43,575 nt of DNA from Candidatus Korarchaeota archaeon NZ13-K (GCA_003344655.1 MAIU01000003.1:1-43575); one strand, 5' to 3'; positions 1-9,293 are shown, counted from the first letter of the stretch. Translations and numbers: made by a program. The notes: generated from the sequence alone by a model not told the origin.

Positions 1-1053
1 ATCTACATAGACGGGGGGAGGGTGAGGCTTAGGGTGAGGGAGGTTAAGGATGAGCTGCTGAAGTGCGAGGTGATTCAGGGTGGGCTCGTGAGGGACAAGA
101 GGTCAGTGCACGCATCGAAGCCCTTCGATATGAGGGGGCTCACTGAGGAGGACAAGGAGGCGATAAGGCTATCGGTGAGCAAGAAGGTGGATTTCATAGC
201 CCTATCCTTCGTCAAGTCTGCGGATGATGTTCTGGAGGCTAGTAGGTTCATTGAATCCCTCACGGATGATCCACCAGCGATAATATCCAAAATAGAAACA
301 AGAGAAGCCGTTGATAGAATAAAGGAGATACTGGAGGAATCATATGGGATAATGGTGGCGAGAGGTGATCTAGGGGTTGGAATATCGCTTCAGGAGGTCC
401 CCACCGTTCAGAAGAAGCTGATAAGGCTCGCCAACATGCAAGCCAAGCCCGTGATAACTGCAACGGAGATGCTGGAGTCGATGGTCTCCAGCCCGGTTCC
501 AACGAGGGCCGAGGTGACTGACGTCTATAACGCGATCCTTGACGGTAGCGATGCCGTCATGCTCTCAGCGGAGACAGCCATCGGGAAGTACCCCGTTCTG
601 AGCGTGAGATGGATGAGGATGATATGCGAGGCAGCTGAGAGTTCCCTTGACATAAAGCTTGATTTCCCCGTCGATACGATGCCCTCCTTCATCGGAAGGG
701 CCGCCGTAGAGGCCTCAGAGACCTTGAACTGTCCCCTCATCCTATGCTTCACTTACTCCGGCTACACGGCGAGGCACGTGGCCAGGCACAGACCTAGAGC
801 TAGGATCATAGCCTTGAGCAGCGATCCGAGGACTAGCAGGATCTTAACGCTGACATGGGGAATCGAGATACTGGATGTGGGTCTAGATACGGAGGAGGCT
901 ATCGAGAAGGCTTTGAAGTACTGCCTGGATAATGAACTGATATCCGAGGAAGATTGCGTTGTCGTGACCTACGGCCATCCACACGGAAGGGCCAAGACCA
1001 ACACTCTGAGGATACACAGGGTCAGGGAGCTGCTGGGCTTGGCTCCTAGCTAG
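1..1053 (+). CDS. pyk: Pyruvate kinase, 3' part (5' end outside the window)
   Basis: Converts phosphoenolpyruvate and ADP to pyruvate and ATP, the last step of glycolysis. The reading frame is open from base 1, so the N-terminus lies upstream of the window; about 350 codons are present against roughly 450-480 for the family. Seen: the conserved run VDFIALSF, then IISKIETREAV, the MVARGDLGV motif with the metal and substrate ligands, and PVITATEMLESM followed by PTRAEVTDVYNAILDGSDAVMLS-type sequence of the active-site barrel. The remainder is the C-terminal domain, ending near the usual family C-terminus. It converges on pyrC with about 75 bp between the stops. No start or promoter can be judged. 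The family assignment is secure. Confidence 0.95.
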   Translation: MYIDGGRVRLRVREVKDELLKCEVIQGGLVRDKRSVHASKPFDMRGLTEEDKEAIRLSVSKKVDFIALSFVKSADDVLEASRFIESLTDDPPAIISKIETREAVDRIKEILEESYGIMVARGDLGVGISLQEVPTVQKKLIRLANMQAKPVITATEMLESMVSSPVPTRAEVTDVYNAILDGSDAVMLSAETAIGKYPVLSVRWMRMICEAAESSLDIKLDFPVDTMPSFIGRAAVEASETLNCPLILCFTYSGYTARHVARHRPRARIIALSSDPRTSRILTLTWGIEILDVGLDTEEAIEKALKYCLDNELISEEDCVVVTYGHPHGRAKTNTLRIHRVRELLGLAPS

Positions 1054-1128
1054 CTTCTAAGAGGATTCAGAACAACAAGCGGGGCTCTAGCATCGATTTT
1101 TAGGGCTCATGGTGGCACCTCATTCTCC

Positions 1129-2355
1129 TCAGAGGGCAGGTTCGCCGAATCCAATCGGAACGATGGGCCCATCCTGGAAGGCGATCTCCCCCCTCAGGAT
1201 GACCCTATCCACCCTCCACCTGAGCTCCCTACCGAGCAGGGGGCTCGTCCCAGCCCTGGTGTAGAGGTCATCAGCCCTGGGGACCCACCTCTCCCTCCTC
1301 AGGATGACCAAGTCAGCCAGGTTCCCGGGCGAGAGGGATCCCCTCCTCAGGCCCAAGTGCGAGGCCGGCTCCGAGCTGTACATGAGCAGGGCCCTGAAAG
1401 GGAGCGAGCCCTCCTCGACGCACTGAACCAGGAAGGGGGCGAAGGAGTCGAGCCATGGGATGCCGGGGGGCATTTCATCGTAGCCTCTCGACTTCTCCTC
1501 CAGGCTATGGGGCGCGTGATCCGTGACCAGGAAGTCTGCGTAACCAGCTTTAACCATCATGAGGAGCTCTCTCCTGATCTCCGGTCTTCTGATCGGCGGG
1601 TTCACCTTGAAGAGACTCCCCAGTCTTTCAGCATCCTCCGAGCTGAAGAGGAGGTGATGGGGGGTCACCTCGGCCCTCACCTCGAATCCCCTCACCCTAG
1701 CCTCCTTCACGGCCGCCAGCGTCGATGGGAGGGTTGCGTGGGCTATCCTCAGCCTGGTCCCATACCTCATGGCAAGTGAGATCACCCTGGTCACGGCGAT
1801 CTCCTCAGCTATCTCGGGCCTGGCAATGGGATGTTCCATCAGGTCATGAGCCTCATCTGCCTCCATCAGGGCGATGGGGTCCTCCGCGTGCACCACTACC
1901 TCCTTACCCAGCTGAGCCGCTCTCCTGAACACCTCCCTCATGTCGTTCCCCATGTCCTCAGGGTAGACCTTCACGCCTATGACGAAGCTTTCCTCGGCCA
2001 CGTATGGGTAGGCCGTGTAGAGCAAGAAATCAACGAGGCTCTCCCTCCTTGCCTCCTCCAACTTCATCGCGAGGGTCTCAGCGCTATCTATCCTGGGCGA
2101 GTTGTTAGGCATGTCTGCGACGACCGTAACACCCCCACTCAGAGCGGCTGAGGATTCGGACCTCCAATCCCCCTTGTGCCTCTGATTCAACCCCCTCATG
2201 TGTACGTGGAGGTCAACCATGCCCGGGAGTATCAGATCCACCTGCTCGCAGCCCCTCATCACCTTGGATATGCTGACTATCTCGCTGCCCTCCACCTCGA
2301 TGCAGGCATCCAGAAAACCGGTGGGGAGCATCAGCTTACCGCAGAAGCATTTCAT
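1129..2355 (-). CDS. pyrC: Dihydroorotase
   Basis: Cyclises carbamoyl-aspartate to dihydroorotate, step three of UMP synthesis; cytosolic zinc amidohydrolase. The 408-residue protein shows VDLHVHMRG at 47-55 (metal His50 and His52), VVVHAED (His156), RIAHAT (His206) and LVTDHAPHSLEEK with catalytic Asp279. Lys129 in GVKVYPED is a candidate bridging carboxylated lysine, but that is inference. The ATG start has GAGGTGAT just upstream and overlaps the pyrK stop as ATGA, so translation is probably coupled. It is the last gene of the pyr operon. Related amidohydrolases (hydantoinase, allantoinase) share the motifs; the operon makes dihydroorotase much the likeliest. Confidence 0.95.
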   Translation of the reverse strand: MKCFCGKLMLPTGFLDACIEVEGSEIVSISKVMRGCEQVDLILPGMVDLHVHMRGLNQRHKGDWRSESSAALSGGVTVVADMPNNSPRIDSAETLAMKLEEARRESLVDFLLYTAYPYVAEESFVIGVKVYPEDMGNDMREVFRRAAQLGKEVVVHAEDPIALMEADEAHDLMEHPIARPEIAEEIAVTRVISLAMRYGTRLRIAHATLPSTLAAVKEARVRGFEVRAEVTPHHLLFSSEDAERLGSLFKVNPPIRRPEIRRELLMMVKAGYADFLVTDHAPHSLEEKSRGYDEMPPGIPWLDSFAPFLVQCVEEGSLPFRALLMYSSEPASHLGLRRGSLSPGNLADLVILRRERWVPRADDLYTRAGTSPLLGRELRWRVDRVILRGEIAFQDGPIVPIGFGEPAL

Positions 2356-3164
2356 CTTATCACCTCATGCAAGTCCCTCAGGCTGATCTTTCTTCCATCG
2401 AAAACCCTCCAGTAATTCCCGAAGTCCCTGGTGGCGGCTAGTATTCTCCCATCGAAGACGGGGCCGTCCCTGCAGACCAGTATCCCGAGGGGATCCAGGG
2501 AGCAGGATCCGCATATCCCTATGGAACACCTTATCAGCCTCTCTAGGGAGACCTCAACCGCCTTTCCCCTCCAAAGGGACTCCCTCACAACCTCGACGAG
2601 CATAGGCTCGGGACCGGCCGCGTATATCCTGTCCGGCCAGTCGAAGTCGACGTGCTCCGTGATTCTTCCCCTAAGCCCCTTTGAGCCGTCCTCGGTGGCG
2701 AGTATAAGTCTATCGCTGATCGAACTGAGCAGATCATCCAAGATGACATCGCTCCCACTCCTGAAACCAGCGTAAAACCTCAGCTCGACTCTCCCAGATG
2801 CTCTCAGCCTCTCGGCCAGGAATATGAGTGGGGAGATGCCGTAGCCCCCGCCGATCAGGGAGATCCTGCCCTCCGCTGACGAGAATCCCCTTCCATAGGG
2901 CCCCCTCAGCCAGAGGAGGTCCCCCTCCCTCAGGGAGTGAAGGGCAGAGCTGACCCTGCCCACCTTAGCCACCAAGAGCCAGACCTCTTCTTCCAGCTCT
3001 CTGGCCACGCTTATCGGGATCTCTCCAACTCCCGGAACCCAAACCATGACGTACTGACCTGGAGAGGAGCCAAGATTCCCCCGCAAGACTATCTTCTTAA
3101 CCTTGCCACTCAATTCCTCAGCTTCCATTACCTCCATCACTCTATATGCCTGAGAGCTGTTCAA
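2352..3164 (-). CDS. pyrK: Dihydroorotate dehydrogenase electron-transfer subunit
   Basis: Ferredoxin-reductase-like subunit that carries electrons from PyrD to NAD+ through FAD and a [2Fe-2S] cluster. In the 270 residues the FAD-binding barrel occupies about 1-100, a nucleotide-binding domain with [13 protein letters not shown] follows at about 103-115, and the cluster cysteines are Cys213, Cys218, Cys221 and Cys231 in the usual C-x4-C-x2-C-x9-C pattern. The TTG start chosen has GGAGGAGGAG upstream, but that stretch also encodes acidic residues of PyrI, so GTG or ATG codons 8-9 codons downstream remain possible. It overlaps pyrI by 23 bp and pyrC by 4 bp. Its usual partner pyrD is not in this window. 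Confidence 0.88.
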   Translation of the reverse strand: MNSSQAYRVMEVMEAEELSGKVKKIVLRGNLGSSPGQYVMVWVPGVGEIPISVARELEEEVWLLVAKVGRVSSALHSLREGDLLWLRGPYGRGFSSAEGRISLIGGGYGISPLIFLAERLRASGRVELRFYAGFRSGSDVILDDLLSSISDRLILATEDGSKGLRGRITEHVDFDWPDRIYAAGPEPMLVEVVRESLWRGKAVEVSLERLIRCSIGICGSCSLDPLGILVCRDGPVFDGRILAATRDFGNYWRVFDGRKISLRDLHEVIR

Positions 3165-3615
3165 CGATCTCCTCCTCCGTCAGGTACTCACCGCAGTACT
3201 CGCAGACCATTCTGAGGGGATCTCTCGATATTAGGGTGAAGGTCGGCTTGACGGCCTCCCTAGGGGCATTAGTCACGCAGTTCGGGTTCATGCACCTCAG
3301 TATCCCGACTATCCTGCTAGGAAGCTCAACTCTCCTCTTCTCGACGACCTCATAGTTCCTGATTATGTTTATGGTCGCTCTGGGTGCGATGAGCGATATC
3401 TTATCCACCTCCTCCTTGCTCAGCTCCTTCCCCTCCACCTTGACTATGTCCTTCTTTCCCAGCTTGCGGCTCGGGACGTTCATCACGAGCGCAACAACCC
3501 CCTCCCTCTCCCCGGTTATGCCTAGGAGCTTGAGCACCCTGAGCGCCCTCCCGGCTGGTATGTGATCTATCACGCTGCCATCGGATATCCTCCTGACCAC
3601 AAGCTCCTCCTTCAA
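3142..3615 (-). CDS. pyrI: Aspartate carbamoyltransferase regulatory chain
   Basis: Regulatory subunit that binds nucleotide effectors (CTP/ATP in known relatives) and holds PyrB trimers together. The 157-residue protein has an N-terminal allosteric domain (about 1-95) and a C-terminal zinc domain with Cys108, Cys113, Cys138 and Cys141 (C-x4-C and C-x2-C), all present. The TTG start is supported by a strong GGAGGTGAT 3 nt before it and overlaps the pyrB stop as TTGA, a 4-nt coupling junction. Its presence suggests allosteric control of this pathway at the enzyme level. Normal length for the family. Confidence 0.95.
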   Translation of the reverse strand: MKEELVVRRISDGSVIDHIPAGRALRVLKLLGITGEREGVVALVMNVPSRKLGKKDIVKVEGKELSKEEVDKISLIAPRATINIIRNYEVVEKRRVELPSRIVGILRCMNPNCVTNAPREAVKPTFTLISRDPLRMVCEYCGEYLTEEEIVEQLSGI

Positions 3616-4502
3616 GGTATCACCTCCGAAAGGAGCGCCATCCTCAGAGGGACCCCGTTGGCCGCCTGCTTGAAGTAGTAGGCGTAGGGCGTTGAATCGA
3701 CCTCGATGGATATCTCATCCACCCTGGGAAGCGGATGCATTATCATCAGGGTCTCCTTGACCTCCTTGAGCAGTGATGCATCAACCCTGTAGCTGCCCTT
3801 GACCCTCTCGTACTCAGCAGGATCCGGGAACCTCTCCTTCTGCACCCTGGTCACGTAGAGCACGTCCAGCTCTGAGATGACCTCCTTGAGATCGGCGAAC
3901 TCCCAAGGTATCCTCAGGGAGTCCAGCAGCTCCTGCCTCGGCCTGAGGCTCTCTGGGGATATAAGGTAGACCTTCCTCGGGGAGTAAAGGTTGAGGGCCC
4001 TGAGGAAGCTCGCGGCAGCCCTCCCGTATCTGAGATCTCCGAGAACCCCGTAAGTAAGGTTATCTATTCCCCCCCTCTCCCTCCATATGGTGTAGAGGTC
4101 TATCATCGCTTGGGTGGGGTGATTCTTCGTGCCGTCCCCCGCGTTTATAACGGGGACCTCCGCGAGCTCAGCTGCCAGCTTTGCGGCCCCCTCTATGCTG
4201 TGCCTCACCACTATTCCATCGGAGTAGGCATCTAGCATCCTTATAGTATCAGAAAAGCTCTCTCCTTTGGCCAGGGAGGTGGATTGCGCGGCCTCAAACC
4301 CTATATAACTCCCCCCAAGTCTTAAAGTGGCCGTCTCGAAGCTGAACCTGGTCCTAGTGCTCGGCTCGAAGAAGGCCATCGCTATGACCTTCCCCCTGAG
4401 CTCATCCCCCTGGAACCTGGATGAGGCCACCCTGAAGAGTCTCTCCAACTCGCTCCTCTTGAAATCGGATATGGAGATGACATCCCTACCCCTAAGGCTC
4501 AT
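3612..4502 (-). CDS. pyrB: Aspartate carbamoyltransferase catalytic chain
   Basis: Joins carbamoyl phosphate to aspartate, the committed step of pyrimidine synthesis. The 296-residue protein shows the carbamoyl-phosphate motif FFEPSTRTR (STRTR at 48-52), the catalytic lysine region SLAKGES (Lys79), HPTQ at 128-131 and HPLPRVDEI near residue 256. Length is typical. The ATG start overlaps the pyrE stop as ATGA, and the gene hands over to pyrI through TTGA. The PyrI partner next door supports aspartate rather than ornithine carbamoyltransferase. Confidence 0.96.
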   Translation of the reverse strand: MSLRGRDVISISDFKRSELERLFRVASSRFQGDELRGKVIAMAFFEPSTRTRFSFETATLRLGGSYIGFEAAQSTSLAKGESFSDTIRMLDAYSDGIVVRHSIEGAAKLAAELAEVPVINAGDGTKNHPTQAMIDLYTIWRERGGIDNLTYGVLGDLRYGRAAASFLRALNLYSPRKVYLISPESLRPRQELLDSLRIPWEFADLKEVISELDVLYVTRVQKERFPDPAEYERVKGSYRVDASLLKEVKETLMIMHPLPRVDEISIEVDSTPYAYYFKQAANGVPLRMALLSEVIP

Positions 4503-5086
4503 ACCCCGACCTCCCTCAGGTACCTCAGGGCGTGCTCCCTATACCCATCCGGGAGGGAGTCCAGGAGCATCTCTACAATCTCCGGTAGAGTTGCTAAACT
4601 CCTCAGGATGATTCCCTCCTCCTTCAGGCTCTCAGAGGCCCCTTGCATCCTGTCAACAACGACCCAGGCTTCCTTAACATCGGCGCCCGCCTCCCTGATT
4701 ACCCTGGCCGCGTGCATGATCGAGCCACCGGTGGTGGCGACGTCATCTATTATGACGTAGCTCCTCCTGTTCAAGAAGCCCTCGAGGAGGCCCTCGGTTC
4801 CGTGCTCCTTCCTCTCCCTTCTAACATATATCAGGGGTCTCCTCAAGTTTAATGAGACTGCCGTAGCCAGGGGAAGCCCTCCGACGGCCACTCCGCAAAC
4901 ACCGAAGTCCCCCTGTCCGATCCTCCTTGAGATCTCCTGGGCTATGAGGAGGAACTCCTCCGGGAAGGAGGGAAGCGGCCTGAGGTCCACGTATATGCTG
5001 CTCCTCCTCCCGGATGTGAGCGTGAATTCGCCGAACCTCAGCATCCCCCTGGATAGCAGGAGAACCCCCAGCTCATGCGCGTCCAT
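4499..5086 (-). CDS. pyrE: Orotate phosphoribosyltransferase
   Basis: Transfers phosphoribose from PRPP to orotate, giving OMP. The PRPP-binding motif [10 protein letters not shown] is at about 113-122, preceded by the flexible-loop segment [11 protein letters not shown] with catalytic Lys and His. I place the start at ATG 5086 (195 aa), because the protein then begins [11 protein letters not shown] and aligns with the family N-terminus just before [18 protein letters not shown] lies upstream. A TTG at 5110 in the same frame would add eight residues. The gene overlaps the pyrF 3' end by about 14 bp and pyrB by 4 bp. Confidence 0.94.
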   Translation of the reverse strand: MDAHELGVLLLSRGMLRFGEFTLTSGRRSSIYVDLRPLPSFPEEFLLIAQEISRRIGQGDFGVCGVAVGGLPLATAVSLNLRRPLIYVRRERKEHGTEGLLEGFLNRRSYVIIDDVATTGGSIMHAARVIREAGADVKEAWVVVDRMQGASESLKEEGIILRSLATLPEIVEMLLDSLPDGYREHALRYLREVGV

Positions 5087-5754
5087 GGATGACACCCCTC
5101 TGAGCCTCAACGATCCTCATCGCTTCCTCGATAGGATCCTCACTCCTGAGGATGCTCCTACCGACTATCTCGAGGTCCGCGCCCGCCTCTATCGCGGATC
5201 CCGGCTCCGCTCCCTGGGCCCCCACGCCGGGGGAGAATATCCTTACACCTGGCAGCCTCCTCCTGGCCTCCCTTATCATCTCCGGCCTGGTCGCACCAAC
5301 CACGATTCCCTCAATTCCCAAGAGCTCGGCCTCCTCGAGCAGCCTGATGAAGTCCCTCCTGAAGAGCTTGGCCTCGGGATGACTCATGGCAGCTACCCCT
5401 ATAAGATCCATAGCGGTCTCATAGTTCCTGTGCCCTGTGAATAGGTGCAATATTGTCGCATCAAATCCCATCCCCTCCAAGTGGCCGATTATGTGCTGGA
5501 CGACCTCAGGGATGTCGGCCAGTTTGTAATCGGCTATCCAGTAGTATTCGGGGAACTCCCTCACGAGCTTCCCCACGCCATCGAACCCCATCGATAGTGT
5601 TATGGGGAAACCGACCTTCACCCCGACAGCTAGGTCCCTGAGAGCCACCAAAAGCTCCTTAACTCCCTTGGATGGGAAATCAAGTGCCAATATGAGTCTA
5701 GAATCGAGGGAAGAAATCCTCTCGGTGAGCTTGCTCCTTATCGGGACCCTTCAA
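5073..5754 (-). CDS. pyrF: Orotidine-5'-phosphate decarboxylase, start region frame-ambiguous
   Basis: Decarboxylates OMP to UMP, the final step of the pathway. The catalytic motif ADYKLADIP (Asp-x-Lys-x-x-Asp) and the phosphate-site segment FSPGVGAQG followed by IVGRSI are present. The start is a problem. The first in-frame canonical codon, TTG 5690, would begin at MALDFPSKG and cut off most of strand 1. The frame stays open upstream to 5750 and encodes KLTERISSLDSRLILALDF-type sequence, a natural N-terminus, but contains no ATG, GTG or TTG. A TTG at 5752-5754 sits well placed after a TATA box but one base out of frame; one G fewer in the GGG at about 5746-5750 would join them. Either the sequence has an indel or initiation is unusual. 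First gene of the pyr operon. Confidence 0.9.
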
Positions 5755-5770
5755 TCCCCTGCCGTGATCC

Positions 5771-5778
5771 CTATATAA
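5771..5778 (-). promoter_or_regulatory. TATA box for the pyr operon
   Basis: On the minus strand AGTTATATAGGG lies about 20-25 nt upstream of TTG 5754, the spacing expected for an archaeal promoter. It overlaps the last codons of purA, so the pyr operon may be transcribed independently of purA although the two genes are only about 17 bp apart. Confidence 0.5.
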
Positions 5779-7105
5779 CTGTTGGCTCCCTCGCGCGAAC
5801 TCCGGTCAGGGAGCCGATGAGCTCATCGAAAGCCGGCGTGGTGATGGTCATCTCCCTCTCCGGGCCCAGCCCAACTAGGACAGTCTTCACGTTCAACTCC
5901 CTCTCCAGAAACCTTATGTAGGCCTTCATCTCCTCGGGCAATCCCTCCCACCCCTCATCAATCACTCCCCTCCAGTCTCGGTCCTCCCAGCCCTCCAGTT
6001 CGACGTAGCCGGGCCTAGCCCTGCTCATCTCATCGACGTAGGGAGGGGCTACCCTGAGCTCCTCCCCATCCAGCTCATAGGCAACGGCTACCTTTATCCT
6101 CCTGATGCCGGAGAGCACATCCAGCTTCCTTATGGCCAGGTAGCCCACGCCGTTTATCAGGGCTGAGTACCTCAGCATGGGGATATCGAGCCAACCGACC
6201 CTCCTGGGCCTGCCGGTCGTCGTCCCGTACTCCCCTCCCCTCTCCCTTATGCGATCGGCCTCCTCACCGAAGAGCTCCGTTGGGAAGGGTCCTGCCCCCA
6301 CCCTGGAAGTATAGGCCTTGCAGACCCCAAGAACGGCATCTATGACCAGGGGACTCACTCCGACGCCCGTGCAGGCCCCTCCGGCAATCGTGCTCGATGA
6401 GGTGACGAAGGGATATGTGCCATGGTCCACGTCGAGCAGGGTTCCCTGGGCCCCCTCGAATACGACCATCTTACCCCTCGCTATCGCATCGTTCACCTCT
6501 ATGTGGTCGTCCCCGACGAAGGGTCCGAGGAACTCCCTCCAAACATTCGACCTGGCTAGGAGATCGCCGTAATAGCTCTCCATATCTCCTCTCAGGACAT
6601 TGGCCCTCCTCAGCTCCGCCTCCTTGAGCTCAAGCACCCTCCTGAGCTTCTCAGGGAACTCGCGACTGAAGAGGTCCTTCACCCTCAGGCCCGTGACCCT
6701 GGCCATCTTATCCTGATAGGCGGGGCCGATCCCCCTCTTCGTCGTGCCCAGCGAGTCGCCCGCCAGGGAGGCGTCCAGCTCCCTGTGGTAGGGAAGCAGC
6801 AGGGTGGCCTTGAGGGACACCAGTATGTCGACCTTCTTCCCCCTCCTCCTGAGCTCCTCAACCTCCTCCATGAATACCTCGGGGTCGAATGCGACACCGG
6901 CTCCTATCACGCACCTCTTACCCCTGGCGGCGCCCGAGGGTATCAGGTGGAACTTGTACTTCGAGCCCTCCGCCACGACCGTGTGACCGGCGTTGCTTCC
7001 CCCATTGTACCTCACGACGAGATCCGCCCACCCGGCTAGGAAATCAACGACGGCGCCCTTGCTCTCGTCACCGAACTGCATGCCGACGACGACTATCGCT
7101 GGCAT
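5771..7105 (-). CDS. purA: Adenylosuccinate synthetase
   Basis: Makes adenylosuccinate from IMP, aspartate and GTP, the first step to AMP. The 444-residue protein has the N-terminal GTP loop GDESKG (12-17), where GDEGKGK is usual: the IMP/GTP-binding Lys is kept, but Gly becomes Ser and the second Lys becomes Ala. NGGSNAGHTVV with catalytic His41 and GTTKRGIGPAY follow. At 444 aa it matches bacterial-type length; as I recall many archaeal PurA proteins are about 340 aa. The ATG has GAGGTAAT upstream and a weak TATA-like TTAAATT at 7137-7143. It ends immediately before the pyr promoter. Confidence 0.95.
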   Translation of the reverse strand: MPAIVVVGMQFGDESKGAVVDFLAGWADLVVRYNGGSNAGHTVVAEGSKYKFHLIPSGAARGKRCVIGAGVAFDPEVFMEEVEELRRRGKKVDILVSLKATLLLPYHRELDASLAGDSLGTTKRGIGPAYQDKMARVTGLRVKDLFSREFPEKLRRVLELKEAELRRANVLRGDMESYYGDLLARSNVWREFLGPFVGDDHIEVNDAIARGKMVVFEGAQGTLLDVDHGTYPFVTSSSTIAGGACTGVGVSPLVIDAVLGVCKAYTSRVGAGPFPTELFGEEADRIRERGGEYGTTTGRPRRVGWLDIPMLRYSALINGVGYLAIRKLDVLSGIRRIKVAVAYELDGEELRVAPPYVDEMSRARPGYVELEGWEDRDWRGVIDEGWEGLPEEMKAYIRFLERELNVKTVLVGLGPEREMTITTPAFDELIGSLTGVRAREPTVI

Positions 7106-7369
7106 CCAGCATTACCTCAGCTGCGCGCCCGGTGAGAATTTAAGCGTTGCAGGGGGTTGTGAGGATACTGAAAATAAATACTAATTAGATTCGATAATTC
7201 TTTAAATTCTTTTAACAAAAAATTGAATTAACTGAAATGATTTTGGTTAAACGGATGAGAACGATCATGTTCATGACCCACTCATCGCGTTCTCCGGCCG
7301 CGCTCCCGCGATCCCATGAGCCTCACGGGTGCTAATCCTAGGCCTAGGCTAAGGAAAAACAGAGGGAGG
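7106..7369. other. AT-rich intergenic stretch with a 12-bp palindrome
   Basis: No convincing gene. It holds the purA promoter side (TTAAATT on the minus strand at 7137-7143), a strongly AT-rich block at about 7167-7250 that contrasts with the GC-rich genes, and a perfect palindrome CCTAGGCCTAGG at 7337-7348 just past the stop of the Fe-S gene. The palindrome could end that transcript or be a protein site; I cannot decide. Confidence 0.4.
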
Positions 7370-9235
7370 TCATTCTAAAAGCTCAGAGATCTCTAGGACC
7401 CTGAGGTCCTCCGCTCCCATACCCTTGATGGCATCATTGATCATGGCATAGCAGAAGGGACAGGCAACCACCACGTTCTTAGCTCCGATCTCCTGGGCCT
7501 CCTTGACCCTCTCCTTCGCCATCGAGCTCTCGCCCTGGTACCAGTAGTTGGCTCCCCCAGCACCGCAGCAGAAGGTGTCCTTCCCGCTTCTCCTCATCTC
7601 CCTGTATCCCCTCAACCCCCTGAGCACCGACCTGGGCTCCTCAACTATGCCATTGTACCTCGATAGGTTGCATGGGTCATGGAAAGTCAGATCGTCGATC
7701 TGCCTCAGCTTGAGCCTGCCCTCCCCATGAAGCCTCGCCAGGAGCTCCACGTGCGAGACCACCTCCACGTCCCAGTCCCTCACGATCCTTGGATACTCCT
7801 TCCTGAAGACCGTGAGTCCATGGGGACAAACAACGAGCAGCTTCTTGACCCCTAGCTCCTTGAAGAGTTCCGAATTCGCCATGACGAACTCCTGGAACAT
7901 TCCCTCCTCACCCAGCCTCCTCACGGGTTCCCCACAGCAGGTCTCCATCTCCCCGAAGGTCGCTATCCTCAGCCCAGAGCTCCTCAGGAGCTCCACCAGC
8001 CTGCTGACGATCCTCTTGCCGATCGGATCGAAGGAGTACTGGCATCCCACCCAGATGTAGTAATCAGGATCCTCATCGCTGCTCAGCCAGCTAAGCCTGC
8101 CTCTCTGCGGAACTGAGAGGGAGTTCCTGTACCTTCTGAGGCTGTTTACAAGCTCACCCATCTTCTTATCTATTCTGCCATCGAAAACAAGTCTGCGCCT
8201 CCTCTCCATCAGGAAATCTAGGGGCTTGACGTAATTGGGACAGGAGAGGGAGCAAGCGCCGCATGCCACGCAGGACCAAACAGTCTCATCCCTGAGCTCA
8301 TAGTGAGCTCCCAGCAGGGATCCCCTCAGCCCTATGACCACGTCCCTAGGGGAGAGCGGTCTGCCGACCTGATTGGCTGGGCAGGAATCCGTGCATCTCC
8401 CGCACTTGACGCAAGCAGCCAATCTGTATTTCTCGTACCAGGGGAGCTCCTCCGGCCTCTCGAATCCCACCCTCAGCTCCTCCACGTTCTCAACATCCTG
8501 AAGGAGGAAGGGCTCCCTCGGGAACTCCACGCCATCCTCCTCAAGCGAGGAGGTCACCAGAGAGGTTAGGGAGTGAAGGAGATTGCTGTAGGGAAGGTAA
8601 GCTATCATGATGAAAGCCAAAATGGCGTGACTCCACCAAATAGCCTCATATAATCCTCTTAATGAGCTCCCGATCAAACCTGACAGGGAATTTCCTATGA
8701 ATGAGTATATAGATGCCTCATTCGGTGAGGAGGATATTCTAGTGGCCTCCATCAAGAAGCCGGAGATCCCTATGTAGAGCAGACCGAGGAGCAGCAGCTT
8801 CCCCTCCCTCTCCCTCGTTGGGAGGAGGAGCAGAACTCCGATGAGGAAGATTAGGCCTGATAGGTCCATGATGAGCTCGAATAGGAAATAAGAGGTGTCC
8901 TTGAGGATCAAGAGACCGAAGTGTTTGAGCACATCCGTCTCCAGGAAGACGGTCACGGTTCCCAAGAACAGAAGAAGGGTGCCGAAGAAGAGGAAGATGT
9001 GTGGAAAACCTTTGAGCTTCTCTATGACCCTCCTCTGGGTGATAACGCGACTGAAACCCCTGGATAAGGAGCCGGTGTTCAGCGATCTCAGGGCCTTCCA
9101 GAGCTCGAACCTCGCGAAAACCCTGTAAATTCCATATATGAAAGCAATAGCTATAGGAACAAGTATTGCATACATTACCGCGGGGACGTATGATGGAAGC
9201 AGAGCGAAGCTCTCCCTGACCACCAACCTGCGCAC
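7370..9235 (-). CDS. Membrane-anchored HdrD/GlpC-type iron-sulfur oxidoreductase
   Basis: Likely passes electrons between a dehydrogenase and membrane quinone or heme. In 621 residues an N-terminal module resembles NarI/DsrM/HdrE cytochromes, with about five membrane helices (roughly 15-38, 78-98, 117-138, 147-165, 196-218) and candidate heme histidines His79 and His203. Two [4Fe-4S] ferredoxin motifs follow (Cys275, 278, 281, 285; Cys322, 325, 328, 332), then two CCG-type cysteine-rich domains (CC 433-434 with Cys398, Cys470; CC 556-557 with Cys522, Cys592, Cys595). This is an HdrE-HdrD-like fusion. GTG 9235 is used; TTG or GTG 3-4 codons later are possible. It is divergent from an FAD oxidoreductase with a 58-bp shared promoter. 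True substrate unknown; no methanogenesis genes are nearby. Confidence 0.85.
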   Translation of the reverse strand: MRRLVVRESFALLPSYVPAVMYAILVPIAIAFIYGIYRVFARFELWKALRSLNTGSLSRGFSRVITQRRVIEKLKGFPHIFLFFGTLLLFLGTVTVFLETDVLKHFGLLILKDTSYFLFELIMDLSGLIFLIGVLLLLPTREREGKLLLLGLLYIGISGFLMEATRISSSPNEASIYSFIGNSLSGLIGSSLRGLYEAIWWSHAILAFIMIAYLPYSNLLHSLTSLVTSSLEEDGVEFPREPFLLQDVENVEELRVGFERPEELPWYEKYRLAACVKCGRCTDSCPANQVGRPLSPRDVVIGLRGSLLGAHYELRDETVWSCVACGACSLSCPNYVKPLDFLMERRRRLVFDGRIDKKMGELVNSLRRYRNSLSVPQRGRLSWLSSDEDPDYYIWVGCQYSFDPIGKRIVSRLVELLRSSGLRIATFGEMETCCGEPVRRLGEEGMFQEFVMANSELFKELGVKKLLVVCPHGLTVFRKEYPRIVRDWDVEVVSHVELLARLHGEGRLKLRQIDDLTFHDPCNLSRYNGIVEEPRSVLRGLRGYREMRRSGKDTFCCGAGGANYWYQGESSMAKERVKEAQEIGAKNVVVACPFCYAMINDAIKGMGAEDLRVLEISELLE

Positions 9236-9250
9236 CCACCCCCGCTCACT

Positions 9251-9270
9251 GATAAATTTTTAATATTTAT
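9251..9270. promoter_or_regulatory. Shared AT-rich divergent promoter core
   Basis: A 20-bp block reading GATAAATTTTTAATATTTAT lies in the 58-bp gap between the Fe-S membrane protein and the FAD oxidoreductase. It can supply TATA elements in both directions at 25-35 nt from each start, which suggests joint control. Confidence 0.5.
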
Positions 9271-9293
9271 CGCCGCAAAACATCGGTGGTATC

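Noticed and set aside
4944-5444. 166-codon plus-strand ORF over pyrE/pyrF
   Set aside because: Antisense to two clear enzymes and lacks a promoter or ribosome site.
7106-7369. Possible tRNA or C/D-box RNA in the AT-rich gap
   Set aside because: No T-loop sequence, acceptor stem or paired C and D boxes at correct spacing.
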